Shown here piece by piece: positions 25,599-34,618 of a stretch of 51,695 bases of DNA (its first letter is position 1; the number at the start of each line of letters is the position of its first letter). This DNA comes from Blautia glucerasea (GTDB lineage: Bacteria > Bacillota > Clostridia > Lachnospirales > Lachnospiraceae): assembly GCF_013304385.1 (NCBI RefSeq), contig NZ_JAAITU010000031.1, positions 1 through 51,695 on the forward strand, in the 5' to 3' direction. A program made the position numbers and the translations under genes. A model generated the notes under the pieces. That model searched no databases and was not told where the DNA came from. It worked only from the letters and a program-made list of their open reading frames with translations.

Positions 25599-27353
25599 AT
25601 GCACATGAATGATATGAGACGGCTGCTGAAATATATGGGATCATATAAGAAGGATATGGTGCTTGGCGGGGTACTTGTATTGATCGAAACCTGTTTTGAA
25701 CTGTTTATCCCTATTATGATCGCAGACCTGATCGATACAGGTGTGGCAAATCATGATATCCATTATATTTATATAAAAGGCATACAGATGATCCTATGTG
25801 CCGGAGCAGCCCTTCTTACCGGGCTTTTATATGCCCGTTATGCAGCCAGGGCTGCTTATGGATGGGGAGCAAAGCTGCGTGAAGCCGAATACGCAAAGGT
25901 GCAGCAATATGCTTTTTCTAATCTGGATCACTTTGCAGCCTCATCTCTTGTAACAAGGATGACAACAGATATTACTGTGATCCAAAATATGGTATGCGCA
26001 GGCTTCAGGCCGGTGACAAGGGGTCCCTCTCTTCTGGTGATGGGGGTTCTTCTGTCTTTTTGGATGAATGCCAGGCTTGCCATTGTTTTTCTTGTATGCA
26101 TTCCTGCACTGGCTTTGGTCCTGTACTGGATCGTTTCCAAAGTGGCGCCTATGTATACTAGGCTTCAGCAGATCATGGACCGACTGAACCATGTAGTCCA
26201 GGAGGGGCTTACAGGCATTCGTGCAGTAAAGGCTTTTGTGAGGGATGAATACGAAGAGGATAAGTTTGCAAAGGTAAATACAGACCTTACTGCTTCCAGT
26301 GAAAAGACTTTTCATTATGCGGTTTTGAACCTGCCTGCTTTTCAGGCTGTGATGTATCTTGCGATTGTACTGATCATGTGGTTCGGAGGCAATATGATCC
26401 TCACATCAGGGCTGAAAGTGGGAGATCTTACCGGATTTTTAAGCTATGTGATGCAGGTAATGAATTCTCTTATGATGATCGCCAATGTGTTTCTTTTGCT
26501 TACCAGATCGTTGGCCAGCGCCCATCGTATTGTAGAGGTGCTGGATGAAAGGATCATCCTGGCATCACCCCAAAACGGCCGAAAGGAAGTGCCTGACGGC
26601 AGAATTGACTTTGAGGATGTATCCTTTAAATACCATGAAAATGCAAAGGAATATGCATTATCGAAGGTGGATCTTCATATCCTGCCGGGACAGACGGTGG
26701 GGATCCTTGGAGGTACCGGAGCATCCAAAACAACTTTGGTACAGCTGATCCCCAGACTGTATGACACAACCTGCGGAAGTATAAAGGTAGGAGGCCATGA
26801 TGTGCGGGAATATGATCTGGCTGCACTTCGCAGGGCGGTAGGCATCATTCTTCAAAAAAATATATTATTTTCCGGCACTGTGAGAGAAAATCTTCTTTGG
26901 GGAAATCCGGATGCTTCTGATGAAGAGATTTGGAAGGCTTGCAAAGCAGCCAGCGCAGATGAATTCCTGGAAAAGCTTCCGGATGGTCTTGATACAATGC
27001 TGGAGCAGGGGGCAGGAAACCTGTCCGGAGGGCAGAAGCAAAGACTTTGTATTGCCAGGGCCTTACTTGGAAAGCCACGGATATTGATCTTTGATGACTC
27101 CACCAGTGCAGTGGATACTGCTACAGAAAAGAAGATCCGTGAAGCGCTTGCCGGATATCCGCATATTACAAAGATCATTATTGCCCAGCGGATCACCTCG
27201 GTTATGAATACAGATCAGATCATTATCATGGATGACGGCAGGATCCATGCCACCGGAACCCACACGCAGCTTCTTGCTAATGATTCGATTTATCAGGAGA
27301 TTTATGCTTCGCAGATGAAGGGAGGGGACGAAGATGGCTTCCAGACAGTATAG
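25599..27353 (+). CDS. ABC exporter, degenerate-site subunit
   Basis: A 584-aa half-transporter: six membrane segments (about 1-320) and a C-terminal ATPase. Walker A reads GGTGASKT (371-378) with S376 instead of the usual glycine. Walker B ends D499-D500, with aspartate replacing the catalytic glutamate. The switch histidine is Q530. The signature LSGGQ is intact. These are the marks of the degenerate subunit in heterodimeric type-IV exporters such as TM287/288 or BmrCD. The partner is the next gene, which overlaps by 20 bases. ATG 25599 and ATG 25605 are both possible from the GGAG site inside the miaB end. The substrate is unknown; multidrug or lipid export is typical. Confidence 0.92.
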   Translation: MHMNDMRRLLKYMGSYKKDMVLGGVLVLIETCFELFIPIMIADLIDTGVANHDIHYIYIKGIQMILCAGAALLTGLLYARYAARAAYGWGAKLREAEYAKVQQYAFSNLDHFAASSLVTRMTTDITVIQNMVCAGFRPVTRGPSLLVMGVLLSFWMNARLAIVFLVCIPALALVLYWIVSKVAPMYTRLQQIMDRLNHVVQEGLTGIRAVKAFVRDEYEEDKFAKVNTDLTASSEKTFHYAVLNLPAFQAVMYLAIVLIMWFGGNMILTSGLKVGDLTGFLSYVMQVMNSLMMIANVFLLLTRSLASAHRIVEVLDERIILASPQNGRKEVPDGRIDFEDVSFKYHENAKEYALSKVDLHILPGQTVGILGGTGASKTTLVQLIPRLYDTTCGSIKVGGHDVREYDLAALRRAVGIILQKNILFSGTVRENLLWGNPDASDEEIWKACKAASADEFLEKLPDGLDTMLEQGAGNLSGGQKQRLCIARALLGKPRILIFDDSTSAVDTATEKKIREALAGYPHITKIIIAQRITSVMNTDQIIIMDDGRIHATGTHTQLLANDSIYQEIYASQMKGGDEDGFQTV

Positions 27354-29178
27354 TGGGAAGAAGCCCCAGAACCTTAAGAAAACGCTGGCATTTTTCCTTT
27401 CTTATATAGGCAGGCACAGACTGATCTTCCTTGCTGTGGCAGTGATGGTTGCTATCAGTGCCATTGCAAATCTGGCAGGTACTTATATGATCCGTCCCAT
27501 TGTCAATCATCTGGCAGATGGGGATATACATTCCCTGCTGATGGGCGTGCTGCTGGCTGCCGGGATTTTTGCCACAGGAGCTTTTTCTGCCTGGGGATAC
27601 ACACAGACCATGGTAAAGGCTTCTCAAAAGGTGTTGTATGATATCCGAAAGGATCTTTTTGAACATATCCAGACACTTCCGCTAAGATTTTTTGATACTC
27701 ATGGCCATGGAGATATTATGAGTCTTTTTACAAATGACATCGATACTATTTCCGAGGCATTAAATAACAGTTTTGCCATGGCCATCCAAAGCTTTATCCA
27801 GATGGTAGGTACTTTGACGGTACTTTATATCCTGAACTGGAGGCTGTCTTTGATCGTAACCGTATGTTATGGGATCATGTTCTGGTATATCAGGTTCAGC
27901 GGGAAGAAAAGTAAAGCATACTATGCCGCACAGCAGCAAAGTCTGGGACAGCTAGATAGTTTTATTGAAGAAATGATCACCGGACAGAAGGTGATCAAAG
28001 TGTTCAATCATGAAGAAGCAAGCTTTCAGGATTTTTGTAAGAAAAATGAGGAGCTTCGCCAGGCAGGTACAGGTGCGCAAGGATATGCTGCGACTATGAT
28101 CCCTGTGGTTGTGGCTATTTCCTACATTAACTGTGCCATTGTGGCGGTACTAGGCGGGCTTCTTGCCCTTCAGGGGAAGACCGATATGGGCGGTCTTGCC
28201 AGCTATCTTGTATTTGTAAGACAGGCAGCCCTTCCTATTAACCAGTTTACCCAGCAAAGCAATTTTATTCTGTCAGCACTTGCCGGCCTGGAGCGGGTTT
28301 TCCAGGTGATGGAATTAAAGCCTGAGATTGATGAAGGGACTGTCCGGCTGGTGCGGGTACGCCAGGAAAAAGACCAGATCATCCAGTGTAAGGAATCTAC
28401 AGGGAAATGGGCCTGGCGCACAGCAGATGGCAGCCTGGTCCCACTTTGCGGGGATGTGCGGTTTGAACATGTGGATTTTGGATATATAAACGGACGATCA
28501 ATCCTGAAGGATATCAGCCTGTATGCAAAGCCGGGGCAGAAAATTGCTTTTGTAGGCTCTACAGGAGCAGGAAAAACTACCATCACCAATCTGATCAACC
28601 GCTTTTATGAGGTGCAAAAAGGCAGGGTGGTATATGACGGATTAGATGTAAGACAGATCAAAAAAGCAGATCTGCGCCATTCTCTTGGCATCGTTCTTCA
28701 GGACACCCATCTGTTTACAGGCACAGTAGCAGACAATATCCGTTTTGGAAAACTGGATGCAACCATGGAAGAAGTTAAAAAAGCAGCCAGGATCGCAAAT
28801 GCAGATTCTTTTATCCGCCGTCTGCCGGATGGATATGATACGATGATCACTGCAGATGGAGCCAAACTTTCCCAGGGACAGCGGCAGCTTCTGGCAATTG
28901 CCAGGGCAGCTGTGGCAGACCCGCCAGTGCTGATCCTGGATGAGGCAACCTCCTCAGTAGATACCCGTACAGAAGTACTGATTGAGAAGGGGATGGATCA
29001 GCTGATGGAAGGGCGGACAGTATTTGTGATCGCTCATCGCTTAAGCACAGTACGCAATGCCAATGCTATTATAGTGCTGGAGCATGGTGAGATTGCTGAA
29101 AGGGGAGACCATGAGGATCTTCTGAAACAAAAGGGAAAATATTACCAGCTATATCATGGAATGTTTGAGCTTAGCTGA
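27334..29178 (+). CDS. ABC exporter, consensus-site subunit
   Basis: A 614-aa partner half-transporter with an N-terminal six-helix membrane domain and an ATPase domain of canonical sequence: Walker A GSTGAGKT (408-415), Walker B ILDEATS with D536 and E537, and switch H568 in IAHRLSTV. Its signature is LSQGQ instead of LSGGQ. In the dimer its Walker motifs face the LSGGQ of the first subunit, forming the active site. Its LSQGQ faces the degenerate Walker motifs. The 20-base overlap with the previous gene indicates coupled translation. The MATE gene follows immediately. Confidence 0.93.
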   Translation: MASRQYSGKKPQNLKKTLAFFLSYIGRHRLIFLAVAVMVAISAIANLAGTYMIRPIVNHLADGDIHSLLMGVLLAAGIFATGAFSAWGYTQTMVKASQKVLYDIRKDLFEHIQTLPLRFFDTHGHGDIMSLFTNDIDTISEALNNSFAMAIQSFIQMVGTLTVLYILNWRLSLIVTVCYGIMFWYIRFSGKKSKAYYAAQQQSLGQLDSFIEEMITGQKVIKVFNHEEASFQDFCKKNEELRQAGTGAQGYAATMIPVVVAISYINCAIVAVLGGLLALQGKTDMGGLASYLVFVRQAALPINQFTQQSNFILSALAGLERVFQVMELKPEIDEGTVRLVRVRQEKDQIIQCKESTGKWAWRTADGSLVPLCGDVRFEHVDFGYINGRSILKDISLYAKPGQKIAFVGSTGAGKTTITNLINRFYEVQKGRVVYDGLDVRQIKKADLRHSLGIVLQDTHLFTGTVADNIRFGKLDATMEEVKKAARIANADSFIRRLPDGYDTMITADGAKLSQGQRQLLAIARAAVADPPVLILDEATSSVDTRTEVLIEKGMDQLMEGRTVFVIAHRLSTVRNANAIIVLEHGEIAERGDHEDLLKQKGKYYQLYHGMFELS

Positions 29179-29197
29179 AATGGGGGATAATAGTAAG

Positions 29198-30562
29198 ATG
29201 AGTAACAGTAAGAAGTACGAGATCGATATGTGTAATGGCACGATCATGGATAAATTGATCACTTTTGCCGTTCCGCTTATGCTGTCAGGTATCCTGCAGC
29301 TGATGTTCAATGCGGTAGACATTATTGTGGTAGGAAGATTCAGCGGCAGCCAGGCTTTGGCTGCGGTAGGTTCTACCACAGCATTGATCAGTGTATTTAC
29401 AAATCTTTTTATAGGGGTTTCCCTTGGGGCAAACGTACTGGCTGCAAGATTCTATGCAGCAGGAAAGCATAAGGAAATGTCAGAAACTGTGCACACAGCC
29501 ATAACACTTGCTCTGGTAAGCGGTATTGTAATGGCTGTGATCGGTTTCATCATGACAAGACCTGCGCTTGAATTAATGGGTACACCGGATGATGTAATCG
29601 AGCAGTCCGTGTTGTATATGAGGATCTATTTCCTTGGAATGCCTTTTTTTATGCTGTACAATTATGGGGCTGCCATTCTTCGTGCAGTAGGGGATACCAA
29701 GCGTCCCCTGATTTTCCTGATCATTTCCGGCCTTACCAATGCAGTGCTGAACATGATCCTTGTGATCTGCTTCCATCTGGATGTAGCAGGTGTAGCCATT
29801 GCTACGGTAGTTTCCCAGATGATTTCCTGTATACTGGTGCTACGGTGCCTATGTCATACAGATGGCAGTTATCAGCTTAAGTTATCCAAGTTGACCATGA
29901 AGGGCTTTTATCTGAAACAGATTTTCCAGGTAGGGATTCCTGCCGGAATCCAAAGCACAGTGATCAATCTGTCCAATGCACTGCTTCAATCTTCTGTAAA
30001 TTCCTTTGGTTCCATTGCCATGGCAGGGTATACGGCAGCCAATAATATTTTTGGCTTCCTGTATGTATCGGTTAATTCAGTGACCCAGTCCTGTATGAGT
30101 TTTACCAGTCAGAATTATGGAGTAGGGAAATATAAGCGAATGGATAAGGTGCTTGTAGACTGCATGATTCTTTCTGCCGGTTTTTCTCTTGTTTTAGGCT
30201 GCGGTGCTTATTTCTTTGGCCCTCAGATCCTGAAGATCTATACAGATGATCCCAAGGTGATCCAGTGCGGTATGGAGATCATGGCTTATACCACAATCCC
30301 GTATTTCCTTTGCGGTATGATGGATCTGTTTCCAGGTGCCCTGCGTGGTATGGGCCACTCTGCAGTACCCATGATCCTGTCTGTGATCGGTACGGTTGGA
30401 ATGAGGATCCTTTGGGTTTTCGGGCTTTTCCCTTCCCACAGATCTCTTCGGTTCCTGTTTATTTCTTATCCTGCATCTTGGACCGTTACCATTTTACTCC
30501 AGGTGGTGTGCTTCTATTTCGTCCGCAGGAAAGTACACAGGATGAAACAGCCTGCATTATAA
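29198..30562 (+). CDS. MATE family efflux transporter
   Basis: A 454-aa membrane protein of the multidrug and toxic compound extrusion family (DinF/NorM type), with about twelve membrane segments. The start pattern MCNGTIMDKLITFAVPLMLS and AVDIIVVGRFSG are typical. It exchanges Na+ or H+ for drugs or metabolites. ATG 29198 is preferred because GGGGGA lies upstream; ATG 29180 is possible, and a frame beginning 29156 would overlap the ABC gene. It is the last gene of the miaB-ABC-ABC-MATE unit. A defective MATE gene meets it tail to tail. Confidence 0.92.
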   Translation: MSNSKKYEIDMCNGTIMDKLITFAVPLMLSGILQLMFNAVDIIVVGRFSGSQALAAVGSTTALISVFTNLFIGVSLGANVLAARFYAAGKHKEMSETVHTAITLALVSGIVMAVIGFIMTRPALELMGTPDDVIEQSVLYMRIYFLGMPFFMLYNYGAAILRAVGDTKRPLIFLIISGLTNAVLNMILVICFHLDVAGVAIATVVSQMISCILVLRCLCHTDGSYQLKLSKLTMKGFYLKQIFQVGIPAGIQSTVINLSNALLQSSVNSFGSIAMAGYTAANNIFGFLYVSVNSVTQSCMSFTSQNYGVGKYKRMDKVLVDCMILSAGFSLVLGCGAYFFGPQILKIYTDDPKVIQCGMEIMAYTTIPYFLCGMMDLFPGALRGMGHSAVPMILSVIGTVGMRILWVFGLFPSHRSLRFLFISYPASWTVTILLQVVCFYFVRRKVHRMKQPAL

Positions 30563-30983
30563 ACGTACTTTCAGCCCTCGGAAGCTGAAGACAAAATAAA
30601 GGACTTCCGCAACAGAAGTAATAGACCAGGAGAAGAAATAAAGAAGATACAGGGATGGGATCGTGTGAAAATGTGCGAACACTGTGTAGATCCACACAAT
30701 ACGGAACACACAGGAGCCAAGGATCACAACAACCGTTGGTACCACACTTTTCCCGATCCCTCTGGAAGCTGCAATGGAGCAGTCCATAAAGGCACTGATG
30801 CAGTAGGAGAGTGCCATGATTCGTATCCTTTCCATTCCTGCGTCAATAACTGCCTGCTTTGTGGCAAATCTCCAGGATCTGGGCCAGCATTAAAGGAACG
30901 CTGAATAAAAAGATATTTTTCCATAACGAACCGGACGTCATATGAATGGCACCGGTTTTTATTTTTTCATTGGTTGCTTCCAT
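30557..30983 (-). pseudogene. MATE transporter remnant with internal deletion
   Basis: Minus-strand remnant. The start at 30983 with AGGGGA upstream encodes a typical MATE N-terminus (MTSGSLWKNIFLFSVPLML) for about 45 residues, then runs into a stop near 30843. In another frame the sequence continues directly with a MATE C-terminus: VIDAGMERIRIMA, then SAFMDCSIAASRGIGKS, to the stop at 30557. About 300 central residues are missing and the junction (about 30850-30865) is out of frame. It differs clearly from the intact MATE gene next to it, so it is a decayed separate paralogue rather than a duplicated piece. Confidence 0.82.
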
Positions 30984-31012
30984 TTTCAAATCCCCTCATC
31001 ACAAAAAAACTT

Positions 31013-31050
31013 GCTTACAGGCTTTGCTTTGCATTTGCACTCCTGTAAGC
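31013..31050 (-). terminator. Hairpin with T run upstream of the MATE remnant
   Basis: GCTTACAGG (31013-31021) pairs with CCTGTAAGC (31042-31050). On the minus strand it is followed by AAGTTTTTTTG. It sits about 20-30 bases before the ribosome site of the MATE remnant, so it may be a leader attenuator left from that gene, or it may stop antisense transcription from the copper locus. Confidence 0.55.
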
Positions 31051-31121
31051 ATTGTAATCATACGATACTATTATTGAGAAAAAATGTAAAGGATAATAAT
31101 GAAAAAGATGTGTAAATTTCC

Positions 31122-31149
31122 TTGACAAAATACCCTAATGGGGTATATA
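31122..31149 (+). promoter_or_regulatory. Promoter of the copper operon
   Basis: TTGACA (31122-31127), a 16-base spacer and TATATA (31144-31149). A CsoR operator fills the spacer and enters the -10, so bound repressor would block RNA polymerase. Confidence 0.8.
31130..31146. promoter_or_regulatory. CsoR operator 1
   Basis: ATACCCTAATGGGGTAT is an inverted repeat of the ATACCC/GGGGTAT type bound by CsoR copper repressors. It lies between the -35 and -10 boxes. Confidence 0.82.
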
Positions 31150-31167
31150 GTGATTTTGAAATGAAGA

Positions 31168-31184
31168 ATACCCATACGGGGTAT
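31168..31184. promoter_or_regulatory. CsoR operator 2
   Basis: ATACCCATACGGGGTAT repeats the operator 1 pattern 38 bases downstream, in the leader and just before the csoR ribosome site. Two sites suggest tight or cooperative repression. Confidence 0.78.
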
Positions 31185-31205
31185 GTGAAGAAAGGAGAGA
31201 ATGCC

Positions 31206-31514
31206 ATGACTGAAAAGAAAAACTGCTGCTGCAGCGAAAAGCATACAGACCGATCCCAAGAGGAGCGTAAGAAGCTGATCAACCGGCTGAAGCGTATTGA
31301 AGGACAGATCCGGGGTATCATCGGTATGCTTGAGAATGATGCCTACTGTAATGATATCCTGATCCAGTCTGCTGCTGTGAATGCAGCTGTGAATTCTTTT
31401 AACAAAGAACTGCTTGCCAATCACATCCGCACCTGTGTGGCCAGGGATATCCGTCAGGGGAAGGATGAGACCATTGATGAGCTTGTGGCAACTCTTCAGA
31501 AGCTTATGAAATAG
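31206..31514 (+). CDS. csoR: Copper-sensing transcriptional repressor CsoR
   Basis: A 102-aa all-helical repressor of the DUF156/CsoR family. The Cu(I) ligands of the family are present: a cysteine in AYCNDIL, then H and C in NHIRTCV (HxxxC). The N-terminus has an extra cysteine run (NCCCSEKH), which may help to bind metal. RLKRIEGQIRGI is the typical DNA-binding first helix. The start at 31206 has GGAGAG upstream. Cu(I) binding releases the operators at 31130-31184, turning on this gene and copA, which follows after 54 bases. The family call is firm; copper rather than another metal is supported by the copA partner. Confidence 0.93.
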   Translation: MTEKKNCCCSEKHTDRSQEERKKLINRLKRIEGQIRGIIGMLENDAYCNDILIQSAAVNAAVNSFNKELLANHIRTCVARDIRQGKDETIDELVATLQKLMK

Positions 31515-31568
31515 ATGTATAGTTATGTGGCGGTCAGGCCACATGTCCGTTTACCAGGAGGAATGAAG

Positions 31569-34226
31569 ATGGACCAATATAATGTAACAGGGATGAGCTG
31601 TGCAGCCTGCAGCGCCAGGGTCGAAAAGGCAGTATCCAAAGTTTCGGGTGTTACTGCCTGCACTGTCAGTCTACTGACCAATTCTATGGGTGTGGAAGGG
31701 ACTGCATCTCCGGATGAGATCATTTCGGCAGTAACTGCTGCAGGTTATGGAGCATCCTTAAAAGGAAACAAAAGCAATAGGGTTTCTCAGTCAGAAGCGG
31801 AAGAAGCACTGGAGGACCATGAAACACCGACATTAAAACGCCGCCTGATCGCATCGGCAGGATTTTTACTTGTGCTAATGTATTTTTCCATGGGACATAT
31901 GATGTGGGGATGGCCTCTGCCTGCATGGTTTAAGGATAATCATGTGGCTATGGGGTTGGTACAGATGATCCTGGCTGCCATTGTTATGGTGATCAATCAG
32001 AAGTTTTTCATTAATGGTTTTAAAAGCTTATGGCACCGTTCCCCCAACATGGATACTTTGGTTGCATTAGGCTCCATGGCATCCTTTGTATGGAGCGTAT
32101 ATGCACTGTTTGCCATGACCCGTGCACAGGTGGATGGAGATATGGCAGCAGTGATGAATTATATGATGGAATTCTATTTTGAATCTGCAGCCATGATCCT
32201 TACCTTGATCACGGTAGGAAAAATGCTGGAAGCACGTTCCAAGGGGAAGACTACAGATGCGCTGAAAAGCCTGATGAAGCTGGCTCCCAAAACTGCTTCC
32301 GTTGAAAGAGATGGTAAAGAGGTTTCTGTTCCTGTGGAACAGGTGCAGAAAGGGGATGTATTCCTTGTACGTCCAGGGGAGAATATTCCGGTTGACGGCG
32401 TTATACTGGAAGGAAACAGTGCTGTAAATGAATCTGCTCTTACAGGAGAAAGCATTCCTGTAGACAAGGCTGCTGGCGATCAGGTGTCAGCTGGTACAGT
32501 GAACCAGTCCGGATTTATCAAATGTACAGCGTCCCGTGTAGGAGAGGATACCACACTTTCCCAGATCATCAAAATGGTCAGTGATGCAGCTGCAACAAAA
32601 GCTCCCATTGCAAAGATCGCAGATAAGGTGTCTGGTATTTTTGTGCCGACAGTGATCACGATTGCAGTGATCACCACTTTGGTCTGGCTGCTTACTGGAC
32701 ATGATTTTGGCTATGCCCTTGCAAGAGGGATTTCCGTTCTTGTGATCAGCTGCCCCTGCGCTCTTGGCCTGGCAACTCCGGTAGCTATTATGGTTGGGAA
32801 TGGCATGGGTGCCAAAAACGGTATTTTGTTTAAAACAGCTGTTTCCCTGGAAGAGGCCGGAAAGGTACAGATCGTTGTCCTTGACAAAACAGGCACCATC
32901 ACCAGCGGTCAGCCTGAGGTAACGGATGTACTGCCAGCTCCTGGAGTTGACAAAGAGGAGCTGCTTCAGTATGCTTATACATTAGAGAGCAGGAGTGAGC
33001 ATCCGCTGGCAAGAGCCATTTTAACAAAAGGAAAAGAAATGGATCTGGAGCTTCTTAAGATTTCTGATTTCATGGCACTTCCAGGCAACGGACTTACAGG
33101 TACTGTGAATCACAGGATTATGGCAGGCGGAAGTCTTGCATTTGTTTCTTCAAAGACCCGGGTGCCAGATTCTTTTACTGTACAGGCAAAGACACTGGCA
33201 GACGCAGGCAAAACACCGCTGCTCTTTATGAGGGATGGAAAGCTGCTTGGTATCATTGCTGTGGCAGATGTGATCAAGAAGGACAGTCCTCAGGCGGTTC
33301 GGGAGCTGCAGGCTATGGGGATCCGGGTAGTTATGCTTACTGGTGATAATGAACGTACAGCCAAAGCAATCGGTGCACAGGCCGGTGTGGACCAGGTGAT
33401 CGCAGGAGTACTTCCTGATGGCAAGGAAAGTGTGATCCGTAAGCTGAAAGAAAAGGGCAAGGTTGCCATGGTAGGTGATGGCATCAATGATGCGCCTGCA
33501 CTTACAAGAGCAGATTTGGGGATTGCTATTGGGGCAGGTACCGACATAGCTATTGATGCTGCTGATGTGGTCCTGATGAAGAGCCGCCTAAGTGATGTGC
33601 CGGCTGCAGTAAGGCTGAGCCGAGCCACCCTTCGGAACATCCACGAGAACCTGTTCTGGGCATTTTTCTACAATGTGATCGGTATTCCTCTTGCTGCCGG
33701 TGTATGGATCCCGCTGTTTGGCTGGACTTTAAACCCTATGTTCGGTGCAGCGGCCATGAGTCTGTCCAGCTTCTGCGTTGTCACCAATGCGCTGCGGCTG
33801 AACCTGTTTAGGATTCATGATGCAGGGAAGGATAAAAAGATCCATCCGGTGGATCTTGATTACATGGTCACAGGGGATCATGAAATCAATAATCATGAAA
33901 TCAATAATCATGAAATCAGCAATAATGAAACGTGCAATCATGACGAATGTAATCATGAAGCATGTAATCATAAAATAAACAATCATAACGAAAAGGAGAA
34001 GAAAAACATGGTAACAATCACTGTAAACGTAGAGGGAATGATGTGCGGACACTGCGAGGCACATGTAAATCAGGCAATCAAAAATGCATTCCAGGTAGAA
34101 GACGTGGTATCTTCTCACGAGAAGAACACCACAGTGATCACTGCAAAGGAGCATTTGGATGAAGACAAGATCCGTCAGGTGATCAAAGATGCCGGTTATG
34201 AAGTGACAGGGATCCAGGAAGCATGA
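31569..34226 (+). CDS. copA: Copper-exporting P-type ATPase CopA with C-terminal CopZ-like domain
   Basis: An 885-aa Cu(I) pump of the plasma membrane. The N-terminal metal-binding domain has GMSCAAC (C11, C14). The membrane CPC motif is C395-P396-C397, the phosphorylation site starts at D439 in DKTGT, and the hinge GDGINDAP begins at G636. After the last membrane segments comes a linker (770-813) built of five-residue NHEIN/CNHxx units rich in His, Asn and Cys. Then comes a complete second metal-binding domain with GMMCGHC, which looks like the chaperone CopZ. CopA normally ends before this. ATG 31569 has AGGAGG at proper spacing; earlier ATGs at 31515 and 31563 do not. Regulated by CsoR. 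Confidence 0.95.
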   Translation: MDQYNVTGMSCAACSARVEKAVSKVSGVTACTVSLLTNSMGVEGTASPDEIISAVTAAGYGASLKGNKSNRVSQSEAEEALEDHETPTLKRRLIASAGFLLVLMYFSMGHMMWGWPLPAWFKDNHVAMGLVQMILAAIVMVINQKFFINGFKSLWHRSPNMDTLVALGSMASFVWSVYALFAMTRAQVDGDMAAVMNYMMEFYFESAAMILTLITVGKMLEARSKGKTTDALKSLMKLAPKTASVERDGKEVSVPVEQVQKGDVFLVRPGENIPVDGVILEGNSAVNESALTGESIPVDKAAGDQVSAGTVNQSGFIKCTASRVGEDTTLSQIIKMVSDAAATKAPIAKIADKVSGIFVPTVITIAVITTLVWLLTGHDFGYALARGISVLVISCPCALGLATPVAIMVGNGMGAKNGILFKTAVSLEEAGKVQIVVLDKTGTITSGQPEVTDVLPAPGVDKEELLQYAYTLESRSEHPLARAILTKGKEMDLELLKISDFMALPGNGLTGTVNHRIMAGGSLAFVSSKTRVPDSFTVQAKTLADAGKTPLLFMRDGKLLGIIAVADVIKKDSPQAVRELQAMGIRVVMLTGDNERTAKAIGAQAGVDQVIAGVLPDGKESVIRKLKEKGKVAMVGDGINDAPALTRADLGIAIGAGTDIAIDAADVVLMKSRLSDVPAAVRLSRATLRNIHENLFWAFFYNVIGIPLAAGVWIPLFGWTLNPMFGAAAMSLSSFCVVTNALRLNLFRIHDAGKDKKIHPVDLDYMVTGDHEINNHEINNHEISNNETCNHDECNHEACNHKINNHNEKEKKNMVTITVNVEGMMCGHCEAHVNQAIKNAFQVEDVVSSHEKNTTVITAKEHLDEDKIRQVIKDAGYEVTGIQEA
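33876..33992 (+). repeat. 15-base tandem repeat coding the CopA-CopZ linker
   Basis: Units of the form AATCATGAAATCAAT (15 bases, NHEIN) repeat at least three times almost exactly, then diverge into CNH-containing units. It joins copA to the CopZ-like part in frame. Such repeats can expand or contract in steps of five residues without breaking the frame. Confidence 0.8.
34008..34226 (+). CDS. copZ: Internal start giving free CopZ-like copper chaperone
   Basis: The ATG at 34008 lies nine bases after AAGGAG (33993-33998), inside the copA frame. From here 72 residues form a complete heavy-metal-associated domain (GMMCGHC, C13 and C16), the exact size of free CopZ chaperones that carry Cu(I) to CopA. 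The ribosome site would be useless for the fusion protein, so it probably reports an ancestral separate copZ gene and could still be used. Whether two products are made is untested. Confidence 0.6.
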   Translation: MVTITVNVEGMMCGHCEAHVNQAIKNAFQVEDVVSSHEKNTTVITAKEHLDEDKIRQVIKDAGYEVTGIQEA

Positions 34227-34480
34227 ATGAGTTATTTGAACTGATTGAAAAGAAGATCAAAGACTCCGGTTATCCCCGTGCTATCAGGGGAGAAGATGTG
34301 TATGAAGACATCTGCGACCAGATCGATGGAAAAGAAAACGGAAGTTACATCCTTCTTTCCAAATTCGAGGATGATGTGATCTTTGAGTATCACATCACTA
34401 TAAGAGACCAGGACTTTAACCTTGGGATTTTGACAATGAGAACACCGGAAGGTGTATTTGAAACAGATTTTGATGCCTGA
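34223..34480 (+). CDS. Small acidic protein of unknown function in the copper operon
   Basis: An 85-aa acidic protein without membrane segments or cysteines. Its ATG overlaps the copA stop codon as ATGA, so its translation is coupled to copA, and the operon terminator follows. Predicted mixed alpha/beta: an N-terminal helix ([11 protein letters not shown]), then strands around [21 protein letters not shown] do not recognise the family. Its fixed place after copA suggests a part in copper handling, but it has no obvious metal ligands. Confidence 0.72.
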   Translation: MNELFELIEKKIKDSGYPRAIRGEDVYEDICDQIDGKENGSYILLSKFEDDVIFEYHITIRDQDFNLGILTMRTPEGVFETDFDA

Positions 34481-34486
34481 TGTGAG

Positions 34487-34518
34487 CTGCCGTACTGATT
34501 TTCAGTACGGCAGTTTTT
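34487..34518 (+). terminator. Terminator of the copper operon
   Basis: CTGCCGTACTGA (34487-34498) pairs perfectly with TCAGTACGGCAG (34502-34513) and is followed by TTTTT. It starts six bases after the last stop codon. Confidence 0.92.
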
Positions 34519-34532
34519 GCATGATTCACATA

Positions 34533-34554
34533 GAACTATCCAAAAGGATAGTTC
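34533..34554. promoter_or_regulatory. Perfect palindrome upstream of the LuxR-type regulator
   Basis: GAACTATCC (34533-34541), AAAA, GGATAGTTC (34546-34554). It lies about 65 bases before the regulator's start codon and just upstream of a TATACT (34581-34586) that may be a -10 box. It could be an operator, for example for autoregulation. No T run follows, so it is not a terminator. Confidence 0.55.
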
Positions 34555-34618
34555 CTTAACTGGCTTTTTTCTGGTAAAATTATACTATCATAATTGGAAA
34601 AGGCCAAAGGAGGGGGAT

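Noticed and set aside
24503..25606. Long minus-strand open frame of 367 codons opposite miaB
   Set aside because: It lies antisense to the well-recognised miaB gene, has no ribosome site and its translation has no recognisable domain. It is a shadow of codon bias.
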